From contig NZ_JACJTR010000008.1 in assembly GCF_014698795.1 (NCBI RefSeq), positions 124,001 through 188,000 of the forward strand: 64,000 nt of DNA, in the 5' to 3' direction. Positions 55,205-63,464 of this stretch are shown here, in pieces. The notes below the pieces were generated by a model, which saw nothing but the letters and a program-made list of their open reading frames with translations, did not search any database and had not been told where the DNA came from. The stretch is from Nostoc sp. FACHB-892 (lineage in GTDB: Bacteria; Cyanobacteriota; Cyanobacteriia; Cyanobacteriales; Nostocaceae). How positions within the stretch are numbered: position 1 is the first letter of the stretch; each line of letters begins with the position of its first letter. The position numbers were made by a program, and so were the translations under genes.

Positions 55205-55999
55205 ATGAATATAGTTATTTCCGCTACTGTTAGTATCTTTGCAAGTTTGGCTCTACCTAATGCTGCTGTAGCTGCAATCATCAACGGTGGCTTTGAAAAT
55301 AGCTTTGACAATTGGCAAACGTTAGGCGATTACAGAATAGAGACTTCAGCTTTCGGGAGCAAAACAGTAGAAGGAAATTCTCAAGCTTTTCTATCAACTG
55401 CTTATAATGAAGTAGTTGGTGTTGACGAAAATGGTAGAGAAGTTATAGGAGGAAGTGCCGCTCCTGCTACCTACATCACAGGGATTGCTGAAAACTCATT
55501 AGAGAACTTTTTAGATGTATCATCCTTCTTTGGAGAAGACTTTCTAACAGATGCGATTGAAGGTTCTGCTATTAAACAAACATTCACAGCACAAGCAGGA
55601 GAAACCTTATCTTTTGCTTGGAACTTCCTTACCAATGAATCAATTGGCGATAATAGCAATCCTAATTTTAATGATTTCGCTTTCGCAACTGTGAGTAATA
55701 ATTCTCAAAACTTATTTTTCAGATTAGCAGATACCACTACAGATTTTTTGGCTAGAGATTCTGATTCCAACTTTTTTGAAGAAACCGGATTTAAAACTTT
55801 TTCCTTTACCCTACCAACTGATGGAGAATATACTTTAGGCGTTGGAGTTGTAGATGTAGGTGAACCAACAATAGTTTCAGGACTGCTTGTCGATAAAGTG
55901 CAAGCTGTTCCCGAAACAAATTCAACATTCAGCCTGTTAATTTTGGGAATTGTAGGACTATTTTCTGCGCTCAAACATAGTCAGAAATCGCGCTATTAA
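55205..55999 (+). CDS. PEP-CTERM sorted exported protein
   Basis: A 264-residue protein with a signal peptide ending near AAVAA, a beta-rich carbohydrate-binding-like middle (IINGGFENSFDNWQTLG, FAWNFLTNESI) and the C-terminal sorting signal VPETNSTFSLLILGIVGLF followed by basic residues. Exosortase would cut and anchor it at the surface. AAGGAGTAAATA before the ATG is a strong ribosome site. Its place between phoX and phoD hints at phosphorus-linked expression but this is not shown. Confidence 0.8.
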   Translation: MNIVISATVSIFASLALPNAAVAAIINGGFENSFDNWQTLGDYRIETSAFGSKTVEGNSQAFLSTAYNEVVGVDENGREVIGGSAAPATYITGIAENSLENFLDVSSFFGEDFLTDAIEGSAIKQTFTAQAGETLSFAWNFLTNESIGDNSNPNFNDFAFATVSNNSQNLFFRLADTTTDFLARDSDSNFFEETGFKTFSFTLPTDGEYTLGVGVVDVGEPTIVSGLLVDKVQAVPETNSTFSLLILGIVGLFSALKHSQKSRY

Positions 56000-56038
56000 T
56001 TTAGGTAGAAAATTAGGATTTTATTGGAATAATCAACG

Positions 56039-56046
56039 CTTAACCT
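56039..56046 (+). promoter_or_regulatory. Pho-box-like unit before phoD
   Basis: CTTAACCT, an exact consensus unit for PhoB/SphR binding in cyanobacteria, lies 72 bp before the PhoD start. ATTAAAGT follows 22 bp later, in the right phase of 11 bp, but is a weak match. Confidence 0.35.
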
Positions 56047-56117
56047 GATTGCAAAGAAGCATTAAAGTTAAGCTGTTACACTTTGCTGTGATCCAAACGC
56101 GACAATAAGGGGAGTAT

Positions 56118-57710
56118 ATGCAGAACTTGAACTTTGATCGCTTGTTATCAAATCGGGTGAGACGGCGACAAGTTTTGATTGGGACTGGAGCCTTAACTGG
56201 TTTGGCGATCGCCAATCAATGGCCTAATAAAGTTCTCGCCCAGCCCCGATTTTCTAATTATCCCTTTAGTCTAGGTGTCGCTTCCGGTGAACCACTTCCA
56301 GATAATGTAGTGCTGTGGACACGTTTAGCTCCCGATCCGCTCAATGGTGGTGGGATGCCACAATATAATGTTCCAGTGCAGTGGCAGGTTGCTACCGACG
56401 AAAAGATGCGGCAAGTTGTCCGCAGTGGCACACAGATGGCTACTCCAGAATTTGGCCACTCTGTTCATGTAGAAGTGCAAGGATTACAACCCGCCCGTTG
56501 GTATTGGTATCAGTTTAGGGTGGGCAATGAAGTTAGTCCAATCGGGCGAACTCGTACTGCTCCTAACCCGCGCGATCGCGTTGAGCGCTTCCGCTTTGCC
56601 TTCGCTTCCTGTCAAAGCTGGCAAAGTGGTTATTATGCCGCCTACAAAAATATGGCTCAAGAGGATTTAGACCTAGTGGTTCACCTCGGTGATTATATTT
56701 ATGAAGGCGCGCCAAGTACAACTGCGCCGCGATCGCACGATGGCAATGGTGAGCCATTTACCTTGCAGGAGTATCGAAACCGTCACGCTCTCTACAAGAC
56801 TGACCCACATCTACAAGCAACTCATGCGGCATTTCCTTGGCTAGTCACTTGGGACGACCACGAAGTTGATAATAATTGGGCAGACGAAATCCCTCAAGAC
56901 CCCGAAGTACAATCACGCTCGGTGTTCCTTGCCCGTCGTGCTGCTGCTTTTCAGGCATACTACGAACACATGCCACTGCGGGACTTCTCAAAGCCTAGAG
57001 GTCTTGATTTGCAGCTCTACCGACGGTTGACTTTTGGCGACCTCGTTGAATTCAATGTCCTAGATACCCGCCAGTACCGTACCGATCAGCCCTGTGGTGA
57101 TGGACGTAAGCCGCGATGCGCTGAAGCTACTGCTCCAACTGCCACAATGACTGGTTCCGAGCAAGAGCGGTGGCTGTTTGAGGGACTAAATCGCTCTGGC
57201 GCACGCTGGAACGTCATTGCACAACAGACTATCATGGCTCAGTTTGACTACAATACTGGAGCTGAAAAAGTCTTCAACCTTGACCAATGGGACGGTTATG
57301 TTGCCTCTCGCAATCGCATTCTCGGTTTCATCCAGCAACGCCGCCCCTCAAACCCCGTAGTCATTACTGGTGACTGGCATTCTAGCTGGGTTAATGACCT
57401 TAAGGCTAACTTTGACGACCCCAACTCACAAACAGTAGCGACTGAGTTTGTCGGTACTTCGATCAGTTCAGGTTGTCCCTGGACATTTGACGTAGAAGCA
57501 GCATTGCCACAGAACCCGTGGGTGAAATATTTCAATGGTAGACTGCGCGGTTATGTTCGCTGCGATCTCAACCGCGATCGCTGGCGTACTGACTACCGAC
57601 TGCTGCCTCAGTCTCAACCTACTGAAATTACAGTGTCAGATCCAAATGCACCTGTCATTACAGCAGCTTCTTTCGAGTTGCCAAATCAGGGAGTTGTAGC
57701 GCAAGTCTAG
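56118..57710 (+). CDS. phoD: PhoD-family alkaline phosphatase/phosphodiesterase, Tat-exported
   Basis: A 530-residue PhoD enzyme. The N-terminus has a twin-arginine signal (RRRQVLIGTGALTG). Core motifs: YPFSLGVASGEPLPDNVVLW, RFAFASCQSWQSGYYAAYKN, HLGDYIYEG, TWDDHEVDNNWADE and VITGDWHSSWVNDLK, which bind Fe and Ca. It hydrolyses phosphomono- and diesters outside the cell. Together with phoX this makes a phosphate-scavenging locus. A good terminator follows at 57743. Confidence 0.93.
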   Translation: MQNLNFDRLLSNRVRRRQVLIGTGALTGLAIANQWPNKVLAQPRFSNYPFSLGVASGEPLPDNVVLWTRLAPDPLNGGGMPQYNVPVQWQVATDEKMRQVVRSGTQMATPEFGHSVHVEVQGLQPARWYWYQFRVGNEVSPIGRTRTAPNPRDRVERFRFAFASCQSWQSGYYAAYKNMAQEDLDLVVHLGDYIYEGAPSTTAPRSHDGNGEPFTLQEYRNRHALYKTDPHLQATHAAFPWLVTWDDHEVDNNWADEIPQDPEVQSRSVFLARRAAAFQAYYEHMPLRDFSKPRGLDLQLYRRLTFGDLVEFNVLDTRQYRTDQPCGDGRKPRCAEATAPTATMTGSEQERWLFEGLNRSGARWNVIAQQTIMAQFDYNTGAEKVFNLDQWDGYVASRNRILGFIQQRRPSNPVVITGDWHSSWVNDLKANFDDPNSQTVATEFVGTSISSGCPWTFDVEAALPQNPWVKYFNGRLRGYVRCDLNRDRWRTDYRLLPQSQPTEITVSDPNAPVITAASFELPNQGVVAQV

Positions 57711-57742
57711 TAGTCTGGCAATGCAACATCAGCCTCAAAATG

Positions 57743-57774
57743 AAAAACTCCACCCACAAAGGGATGGAGTTTTT
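57743..57774 (+). terminator. Rho-independent terminator after phoD
   Basis: AAAAACTCCA pairs with TGGAGTTTTT around an inner CCC/GGG stem, ending in a T-run. It lies 33 bp after the phoD stop and can also function on the minus strand. Confidence 0.88.
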
Positions 57775-57953
57775 GGGCATTCAAGCCCCTAAATTTATTT
57801 ATGCGTAGGATAGAAACATTTATTTCGAGGCGCACAAGCGCGAGAAATAATACGTCTTTGTTCCAGAGCCAATACATTTATGTATAGAACCCATTTGAGA
57901 TATATACAGGAGGGCAATCGAATTTGGCTGAACTACGAGCTAAGTTACAAATT

Positions 57954-58298
57954 TTATAGATTGATCGTCAGGATTTTTTTCTTGCTTTTTTTGTCGCTCA
58001 ACACGACTGTATTGTAGGGTAATGTATCCGTTCCCAGCGGAATTGGCAGCTTAAAACTGGGGCTTTTATGATCGAGTTCGCCTAAATCAATGCTTTTCCT
58101 TATATCGCCATCTGTTGCAAGATTTGCGGTAAGTTCGCCTTTATAATCTTCAATTAAAAAGTCTCTAAAGAAAAGGACTGCCCCACCCTCAGGATCTATA
58201 CCAAGGATGACCGTACCGCTGAAAGTTGTGCCTTTTCGTTCTTCATCAACCGTTGCCACTGTGATTTCCGAGGGGTCTTGACCGGACTTATCTGCCAT
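57954..58298 (-). CDS. Hypothetical protein
   Basis: A 114-residue protein, beta-rich in outline (GTVILGIDPEGGAVLFFRDF, PYNTVVLSDKKSKKKILTIN), without signal peptide or membrane helix. Family not recognised. A TTG at 58328 extends the frame; the ATG at 58298 (MADKSGQDPSEI) is the likelier start. It converges with phoD. Confidence 0.55.
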   Translation of the reverse strand: MADKSGQDPSEITVATVDEERKGTTFSGTVILGIDPEGGAVLFFRDFLIEDYKGELTANLATDGDIRKSIDLGELDHKSPSFKLPIPLGTDTLPYNTVVLSDKKSKKKILTINL

Positions 58299-58438
58299 AA
58301 ACTTTTTTCTTTTGCGAATTCTCAACAATTGAAAATGATTTTACAAGAGCGCTATGGGCGATCGCAAAACTCTCAGGACGTATTTCTGCATCGGTCTTGC
58401 AAATGTATAGCCAAGTTATCGAGCCGTGAAGCGTAAAG

Positions 58439-58459
58439 CCCCCGTCATTCATGCGGGGG
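58439..58459. repeat. IS605-type subterminal hairpin, left
   Basis: CCCCCG-TCATTCATG-CGGGGG folds to a short GC stem 29 bp before the truncated TnpB. It resembles the imperfect palindromes that mark IS200/IS605 ends. Confidence 0.55.
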
Positions 58460-58487
58460 ATATAAGCGAATAGCTGAATTTATTCCT

Positions 58488-59081
58488 ATGATCGAGAACC
58501 CTAAGTTTCTTCGTGTCGGAGAAAAGGTTCTTAAACGTTCACAACGTCGAGTTTCTAGAAAAGTGAAAGGTTCAAAAAACAGAGGCAAGGCAAGACAGAT
58601 TTTAGGTAAACGCCACCTCAAAATAAGTAGGCAACGTAAAGACCATGCTGTGAAATTAGCACGGTGCGTAGTTCAGTCAAACGACTTGATCGCCTATGAA
58701 GATTTGAGGATTAAAAATATGGTGAAAAATCACTGTTTAGCCAAGTCTATTAATGATGCATCTTGGTATCAGTTTCGTGTCTGGGTTGAATATTTTGGAA
58801 AAGTATTTTTAAGAGTCACGGTTGCGGTTAATCCGCAATACACAAGCCTTGAATGCTCTAGCTGCGGCGGAATCGTGAAGAAAACTCTATCCACCAGAAC
58901 GCACGTATGTTCTTGTGGATGTGTAATGGATAGGGATGAAAACGCAGCAAGAATAATCCTTAGTCGAGGATTGGGTACTGTAGGGCATACAGGAACCTTT
59001 GCGCTAGACGCAAGCAACGCTTGGGGAGATGAAACCTCTACTCTCGTTGGTGAAAACCTGCAAGAGCAAGTTATGTCTTAG
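58488..59081 (+). pseudogene. tnpB: TnpB (IS200/IS605-type RNA-guided nuclease), C-terminal half only
   Basis: TnpB is the RNA-guided nuclease ancestor of Cas12. This frame keeps the second RuvC motif (IAYEDLRIKNM), the zinc finger (CSSCGG ... CSCG) and the third RuvC motif (DRDENAARI). The first ~190 residues, with the REC domain and the first RuvC Asp, are missing; it begins at IENPKFLRVGEKVLKRSQRR, normally mid-protein. Length 197 versus about 400. It cannot cut DNA. The 3' end and the right hairpin would be the guide-RNA scaffold region of an intact element. Confidence 0.85.
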
Positions 59082-59091
59082 ATTCAAGAAT

Positions 59092-59112
59092 CCCCGTCGA
59101 TTTATCGCGGGG
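59092..59112. repeat. IS605-type terminal hairpin, right
   Basis: CCCCG(T)CGA-TTTA-TCGCGGGG forms a stem with one bulge, 11 bp after the TnpB stop. In intact elements this is the right-end transposase site and the 3' part of the guide RNA. Confidence 0.65.
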
Positions 59113-59344
59113 AGTGTCAATTCTGGTTATACGCCTAATTGGAAGATTGAGTAGGGATGAGTAGGGGCCCAAAGCGATCACGTTAGCGAAGCGAGGCGTT
59201 AGCCTAGCGTTGCTGCAAAGCAGATCGCATCGCAGAAACCTGATAAAGGGGAGACGTTGAGAAGTTTCCGGATAACTTGATCCGACCTTGCCTCGGCAGT
59301 AGAGTGCCCCCTGCCTTCTTCATTGACTACCACGGCTTTGAGCT

Positions 59345-59737
59345 TCACTCCAAACTAATTTTCCACAACCCCTCTAGCGGATTGGGCTGTTGCAATTGAC
59401 TATCACTCGTGCTGGGCCAATTATTGTCATATACCAACCCAACACTGAATATATTATTTACAGGATATTGCCCTATTTTTCCAAAACCTTCAATATTGTT
59501 TGAGTCAGTGATTACCTGTTGGTTCAGCTGTATAGTTATTTGGTTGCCGTCATCAAAGTAAATTGTGGCTCGTTTTTTATGAAAGCGTACCTGAACTTTA
59601 TAAACCCCACCAGTTGCATAATAGTAAGCTCTCGCAGGCAACTTTTGACCATCGATATTCTGGCCTTTCAACTCGACTGCGATCGCAGGCGTACCTAGCA
59701 GCAACAGGACTGGCAGAAGGAACCCTAACATTTTCAT
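59345..59737 (-). CDS. Hypothetical exported protein
   Basis: 130 residues with a clear signal peptide (MLGFLLPVLLLLGTPAIA). The mature part is beta-rich (YYYATGGVYKVQVRFHKK, YFDDGNQITIQL) and ends PLEGLWKISLE. Family not recognised; cyanobacterial periplasmic proteins of this size are common. A palindromic dispersed segment (59175-59235, GTTAGCGAAGCGAGGCGTTA) lies downstream. Confidence 0.65.
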   Translation of the reverse strand: MKMLGFLLPVLLLLGTPAIAVELKGQNIDGQKLPARAYYYATGGVYKVQVRFHKKRATIYFDDGNQITIQLNQQVITDSNNIEGFGKIGQYPVNNIFSVGLVYDNNWPSTSDSQLQQPNPLEGLWKISLE

Positions 59738-59864
59738 TGGTTTGTTAACAAACGCTGTTTATCAAACTATTTCCCACTTTAAAACATAAATTTTAGCTGC
59801 GGGGTACACTTTCGCACTAACTCATGCGGGATGATCTATATAAAGTGTAGGGAGATGGAAAAGT

Positions 59865-60074
59865 ATGGCTGAACACCCATTTCATGACCAACTGAGTTTA
59901 GAAGAACAAGCTGAGAAACTCGGAAAGCAAGCAGTAAGCTTGGGTTTGATTCCCAGCTTTGTGGTGCATTACTTTCCTGATACCTGGGTATTTTATATAC
60001 CTAATGAAAGTAAATCAGAAGCACTGACACCAGAAGAGGCATACTTTCGTTTAAAGAAATTGATTGAAGAATAG
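59865..60074 (+). CDS. Small hypothetical protein before the redox-signalling pair
   Basis: 69 residues, acidic, with VHYFPDTWVFYIPNESKSEA and a C-terminal helix (TPEEAYFRLKKLIEE). Not recognised. GGGAG precedes the ATG by ~10 nt. It starts 65 bp before the receiver/reductase fusion in the same direction and may belong to that operon. Confidence 0.55.
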   Translation: MAEHPFHDQLSLEEQAEKLGKQAVSLGLIPSFVVHYFPDTWVFYIPNESKSEALTPEEAYFRLKKLIEE

Positions 60075-60139
60075 ATTTTTTGGCGACAAGTTTTTGAAGA
60101 CAACAGCTTAGGCACAGCAATTGTTAAGTAACAGTAGTT

Positions 60140-61804
60140 ATGGCGAAACCTGCAATTTTAACTGTCGATGATGATCCAGAAGTGTTGCAAGCAGTGTCAC
60201 GAGACTTGCGGCATCAGTATGGCGATCGCTTCCGCATTGTCCGCGCAGATTCCGGTATTACTGCTCTGGACGCGGTGCAGCAACTCAAATTACGGAATGA
60301 AGCAGTTGCTCTATTCTTGGTGGATCAAAGAATGCCACAGATGGGAGGTGTGGAGTTCCTTGAACAAGCAAAAGGCATCTTTCCTGATGCGAAACGTGCT
60401 TTGCTGACGGCGTATGCAGATACGGATGCTGCAATTAAGTCAATTAATAGTGCCAGACTTGATTACTACTTACTTAAGCCCTGGAATCCACCAGAAGAAA
60501 GATTATATCCGATTTTAGATGATTTGTTAGATGACTGGCTAGCTGGATTCCGCCCACCCTTTGAAGGGATTCGAGTCATTGGTAATCGCTGGTCGCCTTT
60601 TTCCCATCAGGTGAAAGACTTTCTAGCGCGTAACCAGATTCCCTATAAGTGGTTGGATATTGAACTGGAGCCGGATGCAGCAAAATTAGTAGAATACGCA
60701 GAAGCTGATGGCAGACAGCAATTACCCTTGGTGCTGTTTCCCGATGGTTCCCGATTAATCCAACCATCGAATTTAGAGATTGCTGCCAAAATCGGACTGC
60801 AAACCCAGGCAGAGCGCCCATTTTATGACTTAGCGATCGTGGGTGGTGGCCCTGCTGGGCTAGCAGCCGCCGTTTATGGAGCTTCTGAAGGATTGAGTAC
60901 TGTCTTAATTGAGCGTGAAGCACCAGGTGGACAAGCAGGTACGAGTTCACGCATTGAAAACTATCTGGGGTTTCCTATTGGCTTAAGCGGCAGCGATTTG
61001 GCCAGGCGGGGAGTCACTCAGGCGCGGCGATTTGGGGTAGAAATTCTCACTCCTCAAGTAGTAACTGGAGTCAAGCTACAAGATCCTTATCGGGTTCTAC
61101 AATTGGCCGATGGCAGCGAGATTAGTTGCCATGCACTTTTAGTTGCAACTGGCGTTTCCTACCGTTGGTTAAATGTCCCAGGAGCCGAGAAGCTGACAGG
61201 GGCAGGAGTTTATTACGGTGCTGCTATGACTGAAGCGATCGCCTGTACCAATGAAGAAGTTTACTTAATAGGTGGGGCAAATTCTGCCGGACAGGCAGCA
61301 ATGCACTTTTCTAAGTATGCCAGCAAAGTGATCATGTTGGTGCGGGGAGAATCGCTTTCATTGAGTATGTCCCAATACTTGATTGACCAGATTGCGGCTA
61401 CTGAAAATATCCAAGTTTGCACAAGTTGTAGCGTTGTGGAAGTGAAGGGAGATGATTCTTTAGAAGAAATTGTGATTAAACACGCCAAGACTGGACAAAC
61501 TGAAACCGTACCAGCGCGATCGCTTTTTATCTTCATCGGTGCTAGCCCTAAAACTGATTGGCTCGATGGTGTTGTTCGACGCGATGCTCAGGGATTCATA
61601 ATCACAGGCCCCGACTTGATGCACAATGGCAAACCTCATCCAGGTTGGGGTTTGGAACGCTCACCTTTCTTACTAGAAGCCAGCGTTCCTGGCATATTTG
61701 CAGCCGGAGATGTCCGTTCCGGGTCAATTAAGCGGGTGGCATCCGGTGTGGGTGAAGGTTCGATCGCCATTCAATTTGTTCACCGCTATTTAAGCAATGT
61801 TTAG
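60140..61804 (+). CDS. Receiver - glutaredoxin-like - thioredoxin-reductase-like fusion
   Basis: A 554-residue protein. Residues 1-130 are a receiver with acidic pocket DDD10-12, phospho-acceptor Asp62 (LVDQRMP) and the Lys in YYLLKPW. Residues ~145-215 look like a glutaredoxin domain in which the CxxC is replaced by SPFS (GNRWSPFSHQVKDFL). Residues ~230-550 are an FAD/NADPH reductase (LAIVGGGPAGLAAAVYGA, LIGGANSAGQAAMHFSK, GIFAAGDVRSGSIKRVASGVGEG). The reductase CATC site is GVYYGAAMTEA here, so no redox Cys pair. FAD and NADPH sites look complete. It is 31 bp before its kinase gene. Confidence 0.87.
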   Translation: MAKPAILTVDDDPEVLQAVSRDLRHQYGDRFRIVRADSGITALDAVQQLKLRNEAVALFLVDQRMPQMGGVEFLEQAKGIFPDAKRALLTAYADTDAAIKSINSARLDYYLLKPWNPPEERLYPILDDLLDDWLAGFRPPFEGIRVIGNRWSPFSHQVKDFLARNQIPYKWLDIELEPDAAKLVEYAEADGRQQLPLVLFPDGSRLIQPSNLEIAAKIGLQTQAERPFYDLAIVGGGPAGLAAAVYGASEGLSTVLIEREAPGGQAGTSSRIENYLGFPIGLSGSDLARRGVTQARRFGVEILTPQVVTGVKLQDPYRVLQLADGSEISCHALLVATGVSYRWLNVPGAEKLTGAGVYYGAAMTEAIACTNEEVYLIGGANSAGQAAMHFSKYASKVIMLVRGESLSLSMSQYLIDQIAATENIQVCTSCSVVEVKGDDSLEEIVIKHAKTGQTETVPARSLFIFIGASPKTDWLDGVVRRDAQGFIITGPDLMHNGKPHPGWGLERSPFLLEASVPGIFAAGDVRSGSIKRVASGVGEGSIAIQFVHRYLSNV

Positions 61805-61835
61805 CTAGATCGGGAAAAACTAAGGAGATTGATTA

Positions 61836-63233
61836 ATGTTGTGTATTGAAGACTTGATCAACTTAGACCCGTTTCAACGGCTTCCTAAAGAGCGATTGGA
61901 GTGGGTGTGCGATCGCGCTGGTACAGTTGAACTTCGTGCCGGAGAAGTGTTGGTGCATGAGGGAGACTCTGGACGCGGCTTATTTATCCTAGTCAAAGGA
62001 AAAATGAATATTACCCGCCGCACTGAAGGAGTTGAAATTCCCATTGGGCAACACGAAGCCCCATCCTTTTTTGGTGAAATTCCAGTCCTCACAGATGAGC
62101 CTGCACCTGTGACAATGCGAGCATTCAAAGATTGCTACCTCTATGAAGTTAAGCCAGACGACTTCCGTAAGCTGCTGCATGAATGTCGTGATTTTGAGCG
62201 GATGGTCTTCCGCATTATGGAACGTCGTCTGCGGGGACTAGAATCTTTCATTCGGGGGCGAGAAAAAATGGCAGCTTTAGGGACACTTGCCGCCGGTCTA
62301 GCTCATGAACTTAACAACCCAGCCTCAGCCCTTGTTCGGACTTTAGGAGAAATGCCAGCCGCGATCTTAGAGCTACAACGAATGAACTTAGTTTATGGGC
62401 AACGCAACGTTGAGGAAGCGCATACTCAAGACTGGTTGAGATTGCGCGATCAAGGCTATGATGCGATTTTAAATAATCGTCTAGATCCAGTGACACTAAG
62501 CGATCGCGAAACCATGTTGCTGGATTGGTTAGAAGATTATGGTGTGAAGCAGGCATGGAAATTAGCAGAACCTTTAGCAGAAGGCGGCATTGAGGTCGAA
62601 ACTTTAGATCATCTCATGGAACGTTGGCGCAATGACGGCACTGAATTGCGTGAAATGGGATTGCACTGGCTATCGCTCTCTTTTGAAGTCATGTCGATGA
62701 TTAAACATGGTTTGCGAGGAGCCGAAAGGATTTCCGAACTTGTGCAAGCGATGAAGTCTTATTCTTACCTCGATCAAGGCGTTCAGCAAGAAGTAAATGT
62801 ACATCAAGCTTTAGAAGATACCCTGCGATTGTTTGCTCATAAACTCAAGTGCGGCATCCAAGTACAACGCAATTACGATCAACATATTCCTAGAATCCTG
62901 GCTTATGGCAGCGAACTGAATCAGGTGTGGACAAACTTAATTGACAACGCCATTGATGCAATGGAGGGTAAAGGAGTGCTAGAAATTACAACACACCATT
63001 GCGATCGCTTTGCCCATATTGACATCATCGATTCTGGTAGTGGAATTCCACCTGAAATTAAAACCCGCATTTTTGAACCTTTCTTCACTACCAAATCAGT
63101 AGGGCGTGGTTCAGGACTCGGTTTAGAAACCGTTCGCCGGATTGTAGAAAATCGTCATCACGGTACGCTCTCATTTGAGTCGCAGCCAGGTAGAACTTGT
63201 TTCACCATCTGCTTGCCTTTGTCAAATCAATGA
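61836..63233 (+). CDS. Cyclic-nucleotide-domain sensor histidine kinase
   Basis: A 465-residue kinase. Residues ~10-135 form a cNMP/Crp-like binding domain (AGEVLVHEGDSGRGLFILVKG, FFGEIPVLTDEPAPVTMRA). A HisKA-type motif with the phospho-His is in LGTLAAGLAHELNNPASAL, and the C-terminus is an HATPase with N, G1 and G2 boxes (TNLIDNAIDAMEG, DSGSGIP, GRGSGLGLETVRRIVE). No membrane segment: a cytosolic sensor. AAGGAG precedes the ATG. It is probably the partner of the upstream receiver/reductase fusion. Confidence 0.9.
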   Translation: MLCIEDLINLDPFQRLPKERLEWVCDRAGTVELRAGEVLVHEGDSGRGLFILVKGKMNITRRTEGVEIPIGQHEAPSFFGEIPVLTDEPAPVTMRAFKDCYLYEVKPDDFRKLLHECRDFERMVFRIMERRLRGLESFIRGREKMAALGTLAAGLAHELNNPASALVRTLGEMPAAILELQRMNLVYGQRNVEEAHTQDWLRLRDQGYDAILNNRLDPVTLSDRETMLLDWLEDYGVKQAWKLAEPLAEGGIEVETLDHLMERWRNDGTELREMGLHWLSLSFEVMSMIKHGLRGAERISELVQAMKSYSYLDQGVQQEVNVHQALEDTLRLFAHKLKCGIQVQRNYDQHIPRILAYGSELNQVWTNLIDNAIDAMEGKGVLEITTHHCDRFAHIDIIDSGSGIPPEIKTRIFEPFFTTKSVGRGSGLGLETVRRIVENRHHGTLSFESQPGRTCFTICLPLSNQ

Positions 63234-63321
63234 ATCATTTATCTGGCGGCGCTTTTATTAATTGCTGGACATGGGGTTGACGTAAAAAGCTAGCTTCGAT
63301 TCTGTTCCAGTTAATATCTAG

Positions 63322-63364
63322 AACTTTTGATACCGACAAGAAGACTTTTCAAACATCCTCTAAA
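63322..63364. repeat. Right-end fragment of the GTTTGAAAAGT element
   Basis: AACTTTTGATACCGACAAGA followed by AGACTTTTCAAACATCCTCT matches the right end of the element at 23825-24014 (ACCTTTTATACCGACAACAG there). Only one end is present. The 63234-63464 gap holds no gene. Confidence 0.6.
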
Positions 63365-63464
63365 AGGGGATGGGATAACACGAAAGACTGTTGACGGCCT
63401 AAAAAGGTCAGCTTGTTTTCAAGTATATATACTTATAATAATTTTAGCATTTACCTTATGACTT

